Shown: piece after piece, positions 1 through 5,515 of the stretch | Numbering within the stretch: the stretch's first letter is position 1 | Layout: each line of letters begins with the position of its first letter | From: ASMP01 sp964617015 | GTDB lineage: Archaea > Nanobdellota > Nanobdellia > Pacearchaeales > GW2011-AR1 | DNA length: 10,307 bases | Assembly: GCA_964617015.1 (NCBI GenBank) | Contig: CAZTVG010000017.1 | Coordinates: 1-10,307, forward strand | Direction: 5' to 3' | Translations under genes and position numbers: made by a program | The notes under the pieces: model-generated | Database searches by the model: none | What the model saw: the letters and a program-made list of their open reading frames with translations, nothing else | What the model was told of the DNA's origin: nothing

Positions 1-327
1 ATGTTCGGCAGTTTAAATCCGAAAAAGATGCAGGCAGCCATGAAGCAACTTGGCATGAGTCAGGAAGAGATTCCCGCTTCAAGAGTTACAATAGAAAAAT
101 CAGACAATAATAAGATTATTATCGAAAACCCCTCTGTAGTAAAGCTCAAAATCCAGGGTCAGGAAAGCTTTCAGATTTCTGGTGAGGTTAAGGAAGAACA
201 GATTATTTCCGAAGAAGACATAAAAACTGTAGTGGAAAAAACAAATGCAGGCAAAGAGGAAGCGAGAAAAGCCCTTGAGAATGCCGGTGGAGACCTTGCA
301 GAAGCTATTCTAAAATTAAGTGAATGA
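1..327 (+). CDS. nac: Archaeal nascent polypeptide-associated complex protein (NAC)
   Basis: The 108-residue product matches archaeal NAC, a homodimer that binds ribosomes near the exit tunnel and contacts emerging polypeptides. It opens with a basic, Met-rich segment (NPKKMQAAMKQLGM, residues 6-19) typical of archaeal NAC starts. A beta-rich NAC barrel follows (about 25-67, including VTIEKSDNNKIIIENPSVVKLKIQGQ split over several strands). A C-terminal UBA domain (about 69-108; EEDIKTVVEKTNAG...ALENAGGDLAEAI) ends the protein. The length is normal for the family. The start lies at the first base of the window, so its promoter cannot be seen, but the N-terminus fits the family and the gene is probably complete. 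It lies 63 bases upstream of the next gene, which has its own TATA-like box. Identification rests on domain pattern; I am confident. Confidence 0.93.
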   Translation: MFGSLNPKKMQAAMKQLGMSQEEIPASRVTIEKSDNNKIIIENPSVVKLKIQGQESFQISGEVKEEQIISEEDIKTVVEKTNAGKEEARKALENAGGDLAEAILKLSE

Positions 328-360
328 AAAATAAATAAACGAATTTTTCATCACCAACAA

Positions 361-368
361 TTATATTA
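361..368 (+). promoter_or_regulatory. TATA-like box for the 391 gene
   Basis: TTATATTA lies 30 to 23 bases before the ATG at 391. That is where an archaeal TATA box sits for a transcript beginning at or next to the start codon. No Shine-Dalgarno sequence precedes the ATG, so the mRNA is probably leaderless. Confidence 0.55.
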
Positions 369-390
369 ATCTCAAACCCTGCAAAAATAT

Positions 391-861
391 ATGGAAAAAT
401 TCTTAGAAAATATTCTTGCTGCTGAAAAAACCCTCCAGACCGCTGACCACCTGATTTATGTGACTTTTCCCGTAGTGAAAGACAAAAGACTTCTCTTAAA
501 AATCATGCAGGAAACAAGAAATGCAATCACTAACTGCATAAATTCAATACTTCAGTATGAATATCTTTACAAAAGAATAACCCTTTATAAAGATTCAAAA
601 TCAAATCTTAAAATATTCGTTGAGAGATGCGCTCCGCGATATAAGATAACCAAAGAAGAAATAAACTTAATCCTGGACTTATTCGATTTTATAGAAAAGC
701 ACAGAGAAAGTCCTTTTGAATTTGTAAAAGATGAAAAGGTAATTATCTTATCAAATAATTTAAAGCAAAAAATCCTGACTTTAGAAAAAACAAAGGAATT
801 TCTGGTACTTGGCAAGAATATCCTGAGAAAAACCAGAGAAACTATGAATAGGGATTTCTGA
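391..861 (+). CDS. Hypothetical helical protein, paralog of the next gene
   Basis: This 156-residue protein is predicted by eye to be almost wholly alpha-helical, without a signal peptide or membrane segment, so it is probably cytosolic. I do not recognise a named family. The segment TADHLIYVTFPVVKDKRLLLKIM (residues 17-39, containing ADHLIYV) matches SADHLLYVSLKYTKTCDVITNLI in the next gene. Both proteins then carry a long amphipathic helix, a basic stretch ending in EF-K/R, and a final LEK...FL helix, so the two are tandem paralogs. The all-helical layout is reminiscent of HEPN-like four-helix proteins, but the R-x4-6-H catalytic motif is not clearly present, so this is only a suggestion. 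The start is set by the TATA-like box 23-30 bases upstream. Together with the next gene it precedes minD on the same strand. Confidence 0.75.
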   Translation: MEKFLENILAAEKTLQTADHLIYVTFPVVKDKRLLLKIMQETRNAITNCINSILQYEYLYKRITLYKDSKSNLKIFVERCAPRYKITKEEINLILDLFDFIEKHRESPFEFVKDEKVIILSNNLKQKILTLEKTKEFLVLGKNILRKTRETMNRDF

Positions 862-867
862 GAAAAG

Positions 868-875
868 TATAAAAA
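868..875 (+). promoter_or_regulatory. TATA-like box between the two paralogs
   Basis: An AT-rich motif, TATAAAAA, lies directly after the stop codon of the 391 gene, about 50 bases before the ATG at 923. Transcription would start near 897 and leave a short leader that contains the GAGGGG ribosome-binding site at 907-912. The gene may also be read through from upstream. Confidence 0.35.
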
Positions 876-906
876 GCCCGTAATCCTTGTAGGATATAAT
901 TCTGTA

Positions 907-912
907 GAGGGG
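907..912 (+). promoter_or_regulatory. Ribosome-binding site GAGGGG
   Basis: GAGGGG ends 10 bases before the ATG at 923. It is one of the two convincing Shine-Dalgarno sites in this window, and it favours ATG 923 over the adjacent in-frame TTG at 920. Confidence 0.5.
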
Positions 913-922
913 AAAGTCCTTG

Positions 923-1363
923 ATGGAGGAAATAATTCAGGAAAAAATAAGCGCAGATCATCTTCTTTATGTTAGTCTGAAATATACCAAAACCTGTGAT
1001 GTTATAACAAACCTTATTCTAAGATGGAGAAAAATGATAGAAACAAGTATTAATGAAATCCTGAAACATGCAAAAAAGAAAAAAAAGATTTCTTCAATTC
1101 CTACAAATCCTGTAGGCAAAACAGAAGCTGTACAAGTTCTTTTCAAGAAAGACAAGAATTTTTTGGAAGTCCTGACTATGTATGAAATGTTCAGAAAGAT
1201 AGAGGGGTTGCGAAAAGAAAGAATCGGAGAGTTCAGAAAAAATGTAAATCTCAGGGTTTTTTACAAAGGGGAAGAGATAAATATAAACCTGGAAAAACTC
1301 AAAGATTATGCAGATAAGTTGGAAAAGTTTATAAGTACCACAAAGCAATTTCTTCTAGCATAA
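923..1363 (+). CDS. Hypothetical helical protein, second tandem paralog
   Basis: This is a 146-residue helical, Lys/Glu-rich, probably cytosolic protein without signal or membrane segments. Residues 9-30 (ADHLLYVSLKYTKTCDVITNLI) share the ADHL-YV motif with the upstream gene. Both proteins end in LEK followed by an FL-containing helix, showing a tandem duplication. From memory, proteins with ADHLLYVSLKYTKT-like openings recur in Pacearchaeota and Woesearchaeota genomes as uncharacterised genes, and a HEPN-like fold is conceivable; neither point was checked. The reading frame also opens with TTG at 920, but ATG 923 is better spaced from GAGGGG at 907-912. minD begins 37 bases downstream on the same strand, so joint transcription and a link to MinD function are plausible but unproven. 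Confidence 0.75.
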   Translation: MEEIIQEKISADHLLYVSLKYTKTCDVITNLILRWRKMIETSINEILKHAKKKKKISSIPTNPVGKTEAVQVLFKKDKNFLEVLTMYEMFRKIEGLRKERIGEFRKNVNLRVFYKGEEININLEKLKDYADKLEKFISTTKQFLLA

Positions 1364-1400
1364 AAGGAGATTAAAACTTCTTCAATAAATTTGACCCAAA

Positions 1401-2177
1401 ATGTCAAAAATAATTGTTATTACTTCAGGAAAAGGTGGTGTAGGAAAAACAACCACCGCAATAAATTTAGCTGCTGCAATCAATTATTTTGGAAAGGACG
1501 TGCTGGTTATTGACGGAAATCTTTCTACTCCCAATGTAGGACTGCATTTAAATGCTCCAGAAGTTCCGATAAATTTAAATCATATTTTAAAAGGCAAGGC
1601 AGAGCCCTTTGAAGCTGTCTATGAACACGAATCTGGAATAAAAATTATGCCTTCATCTCTCTCGATAAAAGAGCTAAAGAGAACCAAGCCAGAAAAAATG
1701 AAAAATTTTAAACGTGATTTTAAAAAAATTTCAGAGCACATTATTGTGGATAGTGCTGCAGGTCTTGGGCGTGAAGCTTCTTCTGCTATAGAAATGGCGG
1801 ATGAGTTGATTATTGTTACAAATCCTGAAATGCCTGCAATTACAGATGCTTTGAAAACAGTAAAACTTGCAGAACAGCTAAAGAAACCTGTAAAAGGCGT
1901 CATCGTGACAAGAGTTAACAAAGATGACATAGAGCTTCCCCCAGAAGTCGTAAAGGACATGCTTGAAGTGCCTATACTTGGAATGATTCCTGAAGATAAT
2001 TCTGTAAGAAAATCAATAAGTATAAAAAATGCCGTTGTCCATACCCACCCAAAAAGCAATGCAGCAAGAGCATATAAAGAAATCGCGGCAAAACTTCTCG
2101 GTATGGAGTATGATTCTGAGAAAGACAGGGAAAAGATTATTGAAAGAATTCTGAAAAAGCTTGGATTGAGAAAATAG
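1401..2177 (+). CDS. minD: MinD/ParA-family ATPase
   Basis: This 258-residue P-loop ATPase belongs to the deviant Walker A (SIMIBI) class. It carries the signature KGGVGKTTT at residues 11-19, with the dimer-sensing Lys11 and nucleotide-binding Lys16. The switch I-like region is VLVIDGNLSTPNVG (34-47), a variant of the usual DADL...N, and the Walker B-type IIVDSAAGLG has Asp117. The C-terminus (about 242-258, REKIIERILKKLGLRK) is a basic amphipathic helix resembling a MinD membrane-targeting sequence. The protein probably cycles between ATP-bound dimer on the membrane and free monomer. Archaeal MinD proteins are varied; some position motility or chemotaxis complexes, while others have no known role, so the cargo here is unknown. 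No MinC or MinE is in the window. Only a weak AT-rich element (around 1369-1378) precedes the ATG. The two paralogous helical proteins upstream are candidate partners. Confidence 0.9.
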   Translation: MSKIIVITSGKGGVGKTTTAINLAAAINYFGKDVLVIDGNLSTPNVGLHLNAPEVPINLNHILKGKAEPFEAVYEHESGIKIMPSSLSIKELKRTKPEKMKNFKRDFKKISEHIIVDSAAGLGREASSAIEMADELIIVTNPEMPAITDALKTVKLAEQLKKPVKGVIVTRVNKDDIELPPEVVKDMLEVPILGMIPEDNSVRKSISIKNAVVHTHPKSNAARAYKEIAAKLLGMEYDSEKDREKIIERILKKLGLRK

Positions 2178-2278
2178 GGATTTATGTTTAAATTAGTGCT
2201 TTTCAAAATTAATCAACAAATCAATACCATAATTAATAAACTATGAACTTTTCTTACTTCATTAATATTTCCAACAAA

Positions 2279-2288
2279 ATTTAAAAAC
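2279..2288 (+). promoter_or_regulatory. TATA-like box for the MetRS beta gene
   Basis: ATTTAAAAAC spans 31 to 22 bases before the ATG at 2310, in a 132-base AT-rich intergenic stretch. There is no Shine-Dalgarno site, so a leaderless transcript is likely. The gene therefore has its own promoter, separate from minD. Confidence 0.5.
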
Positions 2289-2309
2289 AATCTTTAATAA
2301 ATTTAAAAA

Positions 2310-2642
2310 ATGGAAATCATAAAATTCAGTGACTGGGAGAAACTTGATTTAAGAACAGGAAAAATCATTGAAGTCAAGGATATTGAAAACACAGATAAGT
2401 TATACAAACTTCTGTTGGATTTGGGAAAAGAAAAAAGAACTCTTGTGGCTGGCTTAAAACCTTATTACAAAAAAGAAGAACTTCAGGGAAAGGGGTGCAT
2501 TGTTTTCACAAACCTCGAGCCAAGGAAGATTCGCGGAATAGAAAGCCAGGGGATGATTCTAGCTGCCAGTTCTGAAGACAAAAATAAAGTAAGACTTCTA
2601 CAGCCTGACGAAGAAATCAAAGAAGGCAGCAGGGTTAGTTAA
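2310..2642 (+). CDS. Stand-alone MetRS tRNA-binding subunit (beta, OB-fold)
   Basis: The 110-residue product is a single Trbp111/EMAP II-like OB-fold domain, the same domain found fused to the C-terminus of many MetRS enzymes. In many archaea it is a separate protein that dimerises and raises tRNA affinity of the catalytic subunit. Diagnostic stretches are DLRTGKIIEV (residues 13-22), RTLVAGLKPYY (43-53), NLEPRKIRGIESQGMILAA (68-86) and the closing LQPDEEIKEGSRV. The reading frame ends in TAA one base before the assembly gap, so the gene is complete. It converges on the metG gene across the gap, which makes the two MetRS parts physical neighbours. An alternative role as a general structured-RNA-binding protein cannot be excluded. 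Confidence 0.9.
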   Translation: MEIIKFSDWEKLDLRTGKIIEVKDIENTDKLYKLLLDLGKEKRTLVAGLKPYYKKEELQGKGCIVFTNLEPRKIRGIESQGMILAASSEDKNKVRLLQPDEEIKEGSRVS

Positions 2643-2742
2643 NNNNNNNNNNNNNNNNNNNNNNNNNNNNNNNNNNNNNNNNNNNNNNNNNNNNNNNNNN
2701 NNNNNNNNNNNNNNNNNNNNNNNNNNNNNNNNNNNNNNNNNN
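2643..2742. other. Assembly gap of exactly 100 N
   Basis: One hundred unknown bases interrupt the window. A run of exactly 100 is a common placeholder for a scaffold gap of unknown length. The metG frame enters the gap roughly 100 or more codons short of a typical MetRS core, so the true distance is probably larger than 100 bases. Confidence 0.95.
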
Positions 2743-3966
2743 ATCAATAAATGCAAAAATTTCATTAAGAGCCTTATCAAATTGATAATTTCCTATATGT
2801 TCCTCTATTTTCTTTGATTTTAATTTTTTCAACAATTTATTTGAGGTTTTCTTAATTCCAATTTTCTCAGCAAGACCTGTAACTCTGCTCACTAGATTCC
2901 CAAGTTTGTTTGCAAGCTCGTTATTGTGTCTGTCAATTAAAACCTTCTCAGAAAAATCCCCGTCTTCTCCAAAGACGAAATTCCTTAATGTATAATATCT
3001 TATACTATCTGCACTGTATTTTTTTGTTATTTCGATTGGATCAATAACATTGCCAATTGATTTAGATATTTTGTTTCCGTCAATTGTTAAAAATCCGTGC
3101 ACGATTATTTCTTTTGGTAGGGGTAAACCCACACTTAATAACATACCAGGCCAAATACCTGCATGAAATCTTAACATATCTTTACCAACAACATGTATGT
3201 CGGCAGGCCAAAATTTTTTATATTTTTCTTTTGGAAAACCAATTCCTGTCAAATAATTGCTCAATGCATCTGGCCAGACATACATAATCTGATTATTGTT
3301 TCCAGGAACAGGAATGCCCCATGGAAGATGTTTTTTGTCTCTTGAAAAACTAACATCGGTCAAACCGTCTTTAACCAAACTTAAAAAATCATTTTTCCAT
3401 GTTGTTGGAGTTATTTTTAATTTGTCTTTTTTTATTAGTTTCCTGATTTTATTGGAATATCTAGATAATCTAAAAAAATAATTTTCTTCGGAAATTTTCT
3501 CAATTTTTAAATTTAAGTGGTTAGGACATTTTCCACTAATTAATTCTTTTTCTGTTATAAATCTCTCACATCCTGAACAATAATGTCCGGTATATTCTTT
3601 TTTATATAAATCTCCTTTTTTGACAAGAATTTCCCATATCTTAAGAACTCCTGGCCAGTGGACTTTTTTATCTGTCGTTCTAATAAAATAATCGTTTGAT
3701 ATATTTAGTATTCTTGTTAATTCCCTGAATTTTTCTGAGTTTCTATCGACAAATTTCTTTGTGGAAATTCCCTCTTTCTTTGCTGTTTGATAATTCTTAA
3801 CTCCATGCTCGTCTGTTCCTGTCAGAAAGAAAACTTGTTTTCCGATTAACCTACCCCATCTAGCTAAAACATCTGCTTGAATTATTTCTAAAGCAAATCC
3901 TATATGTGGAGGGGCATTTGCATATGGAATTGTCGTTGTAATATAGAAGATTTTTTTGTTGACCAT
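2743..3966 (-). CDS. metG: Methionyl-tRNA synthetase, 3' end lost in the gap
   Basis: This class I synthetase charges tRNA-Met; 408 codons are visible. Landmarks are the HIGH-motif equivalent HIGF (21-24), VFFLTGTDEHG (45-55), a zinc knuckle with Cys130, Cys133, Cys147 and His150, WGIPVPG (216-222), and the KMSKS loop as KISKS (299-303). The start of the anticodon-binding domain (GNYQFDKALNEIFAFID) runs into the gap. The overall sequence is bacterial-type, and from memory the NAPPHIGFALEIIQADV opening resembles CPR/Parcubacteria enzymes. The ATG at 3966 is preceded by AAGGAG and chosen over the in-frame ATG at 3990, which would lie inside the upstream gene. The gene begins 2 bases after the endonuclease stop codon. 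No tRNA-binding C-terminal domain is visible; that role may be filled by the 2310-2642 protein. Confidence 0.93.
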
Positions 3967-3967
3967 T

Positions 3968-4930
3968 TTATTTACTCCTTTGATTAACATTCGAAATGGC
4001 TTTATTTAAAGCTTTTATTTTGTTTTTGTGCTTTATATGGGGGATTATCTCTTTGAAAAGTTTATTCAACTGTTCCTTCTTATGAATCCTTAAATGCCAA
4101 TAGTTTTGCTTGTATGTATATCCCTGACTGTTTAGTTTCCCCTTTCTTTTATCCGGATACGGCTTTAAGCATTCTATAGCATACTGATTGAGTTTTTTAT
4201 GTATTAGTAATAGTGTTTTAGAGTCATAATTTCCCAATGAATATCTTGCCATATTGTTATATACCCCAATATTTCCTTCAGCGTCTGTGAATCCTGATAG
4301 GAATGAAAAAAAAGTTTCTTTATTTTGGTTTACCCAATCCGGATAATCCTTACTCAACAAAAATTCAAATGATTCATTTAATATAACTTGTATATTTATT
4401 TTATTATTCTTTGATTTACTTATCCAGACTTTTCCATAATTTTTGAATAAATTCTTTATTAATTCAATTTGTTCATTTATTGTACTTCCGCTAGCAACGC
4501 AAATAGTCTTGCTATTAGGATATTGCTTCCTAACTCCAAGATCCCCCATTCTAAAACCAATCAAATAGGCTTTTTCTATTAAATCCCCTGAGAAATTAAA
4601 CTTTTCATGAATAATGTGGGATGTTGATCGGTCTCTTGTTTCTATTTTGAATTCTTTCAGCTTTCTATGAATTGTACCTCTTGAAATTCCAGTTTCTTTT
4701 TCTATTTTCCATGTAGATAATTTCTTCATAATATAAAAATTTTCTAGCTGTTCTTTCGAAATATTAACTCTTTTTACTCCGGGTAATTTAGATTTTATAT
4801 TAAATTCTTTAAGTTTTTTCCAAATAGTTGCTTGACAACATCCCATTTTGTCTGCTATTTGAAACGTTGTAAGATTTTCATTTTCATACATATTTTTTAA
4901 TTGTTCTCTAGAAATATTCAATCTTTTCAT
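3968..4930 (-). CDS. LAGLIDADG homing endonuclease with doubled HTH N-terminus
   Basis: This 320-residue protein carries both LAGLIDADG helices of a single-chain homing endonuclease: LIGFRMGDL (123-131, acidic residue Asp130) and LSGFTDAEG (211-219, acidic residue Glu218). Both metal-binding acids are present, so it could be active. Such enzymes cut a long DNA site, and repair copies their gene into the cut allele. The N-terminus has two repeated helix-turn-helix units (about 4-47 and 55-98), each starting NISREQL/NISKEQL and ending W/HxKLKEF. These probably bind DNA. There are no intein splicing blocks, so this is a free-standing enzyme, not an intein. It sits between an 18-codon metG stub and a complete second metG start. 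Its own TATA-like box lies 22-29 bases upstream. It is strikingly AT-rich: one sampled row, 4681-4740, has 12 G/C in 60. Confidence 0.92.
   Translation of the reverse strand: MKRLNISREQLKNMYENENLTTFQIADKMGCCQATIWKKLKEFNIKSKLPGVKRVNISKEQLENFYIMKKLSTWKIEKETGISRGTIHRKLKEFKIETRDRSTSHIIHEKFNFSGDLIEKAYLIGFRMGDLGVRKQYPNSKTICVASGSTINEQIELIKNLFKNYGKVWISKSKNNKINIQVILNESFEFLLSKDYPDWVNQNKETFFSFLSGFTDAEGNIGVYNNMARYSLGNYDSKTLLLIHKKLNQYAIECLKPYPDKRKGKLNSQGYTYKQNYWHLRIHKKEQLNKLFKEIIPHIKHKNKIKALNKAISNVNQRSK
3974..3979 (-). promoter_or_regulatory. Ribosome-binding site for metG inside the endonuclease gene
   Basis: On the minus strand AAGGAG, followed by TAAATAAA, precedes the metG ATG at 3966. The site lies within the last codons of the endonuclease gene (its TAA is at 3970-3968), so metG translation is probably coupled to translation of the endonuclease. 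Confidence 0.65.
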
Positions 4931-4951
4931 AATATAATTAATTAAAGCATC

Positions 4952-4959
4952 TATATAAA
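4952..4959 (-). promoter_or_regulatory. TATA box of the endonuclease-metG unit
   Basis: On the minus strand TTTATATA lies 29 to 22 bases before the endonuclease ATG at 4930. It falls within sequence that follows the metG stub, so the inserted unit appears to carry its own promoter, giving a leaderless mRNA for the endonuclease and metG. Confidence 0.6.
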
Positions 4960-4975
4960 GTTTAGTAATAACTCC

Positions 4976-5032
4976 TTAATGTGGCTCTGCATTAACATAA
5001 TCAATTGCCGTCGTGACATAAAACTTTTTCAT
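4976..5032 (-). pseudogene. metG: 5' stub of the resident metG, cut at the HIGH motif
   Basis: Reading the minus strand from the ATG at 5032 gives MKKFYVTTAIDYVNAEPH and then TAA (4978-4976). This is a canonical MetRS N-terminus, which would normally continue IGHA. The frame is lost directly after the CAT codon for the first His of the HIGH motif. It differs clearly from the start of the neighbouring metG (FYITTTIPYANAPPHIGF), with 31 of 45 matching bases over the aligned 15 codons, so it is not a recent copy of it. A TATA-like box 22-29 bases upstream shows that the original promoter survives. I infer that this is the remnant of the resident synthetase gene, broken by arrival of the endonuclease-metG unit. 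The rest of the old gene is not in the visible sequence and may lie in the gap or be deleted. It is too short to be a working gene. Confidence 0.8.
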
Positions 5033-5051
5033 GAATTCTCTAAAAGAAGAA

Positions 5052-5061
5052 GATATAAAAA
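5052..5061 (-). promoter_or_regulatory. TATA box of the metG stub
   Basis: On the minus strand TTTTTATATC spans about 29 to 20 bases before the stub ATG at 5032, the normal placement for a leaderless archaeal gene. It overlaps the space directly after the stop codon of the 118-aa gene and supports the view that the stub once headed a functional gene. Confidence 0.55.
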
Positions 5062-5067
5062 CTTAAC

Positions 5068-5424
5068 TTATTCTAAAGTTAGTTTCTCAATATAACTAAG
5101 AAGGTCTCCTCTTTTCCGTATATAAAGTCTTTTATCATGTATAATTTTCCCTGGATTGCCATATATTTTCCTCGTATCTATATATGTATCACTTGAAAAA
5201 GAGATAGCAACACAGTGGAATTTACAGTGACTGTCGGTATCAGAAGGTAAGGGGAAGTCACAAATATTACTTAATTCACCCACAAACATTTGCTCAAGAA
5301 TACTTTGTTTAATTTTTTTTATGTTACCTTCCTCATTAATCATCACAATGATATACCTCTGTGGCAATGCCTCTTGTTCTCCAGTATCTGTTACCCTATT
5401 CCACAAAAATTCCCTGTTAACCAT
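5068..5424 (-). CDS. Hypothetical 118-aa protein
   Basis: I do not recognise this protein. It has no signal peptide or membrane helix and mixes predicted strands with helices. Visible features are RYIIVMINEEGNIKKIKQSIL (about 23-43, likely a strand followed by a helix), a Cys/His-containing stretch (CDFPLP...SHCKFHC, about 55-70; Cys-Lys-Phe-His-Cys could in principle bind metal), and a basic end with RLYIRKRGDLLSYIEKL. The ATG at 5424 has a TATA-like box 22-30 bases upstream, supporting a real gene. It is divergent from the zinc-ribbon gene at 5516 and lies 35 bases upstream of the metG stub on the same strand. It may belong to the ancestral gene order, not the inserted unit. Function is unknown. 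Confidence 0.7.
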   Translation of the reverse strand: MVNREFLWNRVTDTGEQEALPQRYIIVMINEEGNIKKIKQSILEQMFVGELSNICDFPLPSDTDSHCKFHCVAISFSSDTYIDTRKIYGNPGKIIHDKRLYIRKRGDLLSYIEKLTLE

Positions 5425-5445
5425 AATTCTTAAAATAAATTACGA

Positions 5446-5454
5446 GTATATAAT
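5446..5454 (-). promoter_or_regulatory. TATA-like box for the 118-aa gene
   Basis: On the minus strand ATTATATAC spans 30 to 22 bases before the ATG at 5424. It lies in the 91-base divergent promoter region shared with the gene starting at 5516. Confidence 0.5.
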
Positions 5455-5485
5455 AATTATTGTAAAAAATAGCTTTCTTAGAAAA

Positions 5486-5494
5486 CTATTTAAA
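5486..5494 (+). promoter_or_regulatory. TATA-like box for the zinc-ribbon/Hsp20-like gene
   Basis: An AT-rich motif containing ATTTAAAC lies 30 to 22 bases before the ATG at 5516. This placement favours 5516 over the much earlier in-frame ATG at 5321, which would overlap the divergent gene. Confidence 0.5.
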
Positions 5495-5515
5495 CGAAAA
5501 CCAATTCTACTGAAC

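Noticed and set aside
920..922. TTG at 920 as the start of the second paralog
   Set aside because: The adjacent ATG at 923 is a better codon and well spaced from GAGGGG.
1619..2206. 195-codon minus-strand frame opposite minD
   Set aside because: Ser/Ile/Phe-rich translation typical of an antisense shadow; the plus strand holds the convincing MinD motifs.
2598..2780. Minus-strand frame across the gap
   Set aside because: It is mostly unknown residues and an artefact of reading through N.
3084..3481. Two short plus-strand frames (3084-3287, 3296-3481)
   Set aside because: They are antisense to metG with no start signals or recognisable sequence.
3967..3990. Earlier in-frame ATG (3990) as the metG start
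   Set aside because: It lies in the endonuclease coding region with no site before it, while ATG 3966 has AAGGAG at good spacing and matches the usual MetRS N-terminus.
3968..4930. Intein or intron inside metG
   Set aside because: The stub frame ends in a stop directly at the junction, no splicing blocks are seen in the endonuclease, and the downstream metG has its own complete start and ribosome-binding site, repeating rather than continuing the stub.
5321..5515. In-frame upstream extension of the zinc-ribbon gene to ATG 5321
   Set aside because: It adds 65 residues without family resemblance, overlaps the divergent 118-aa gene and its promoter, and ignores the well-placed TATA box before 5516.
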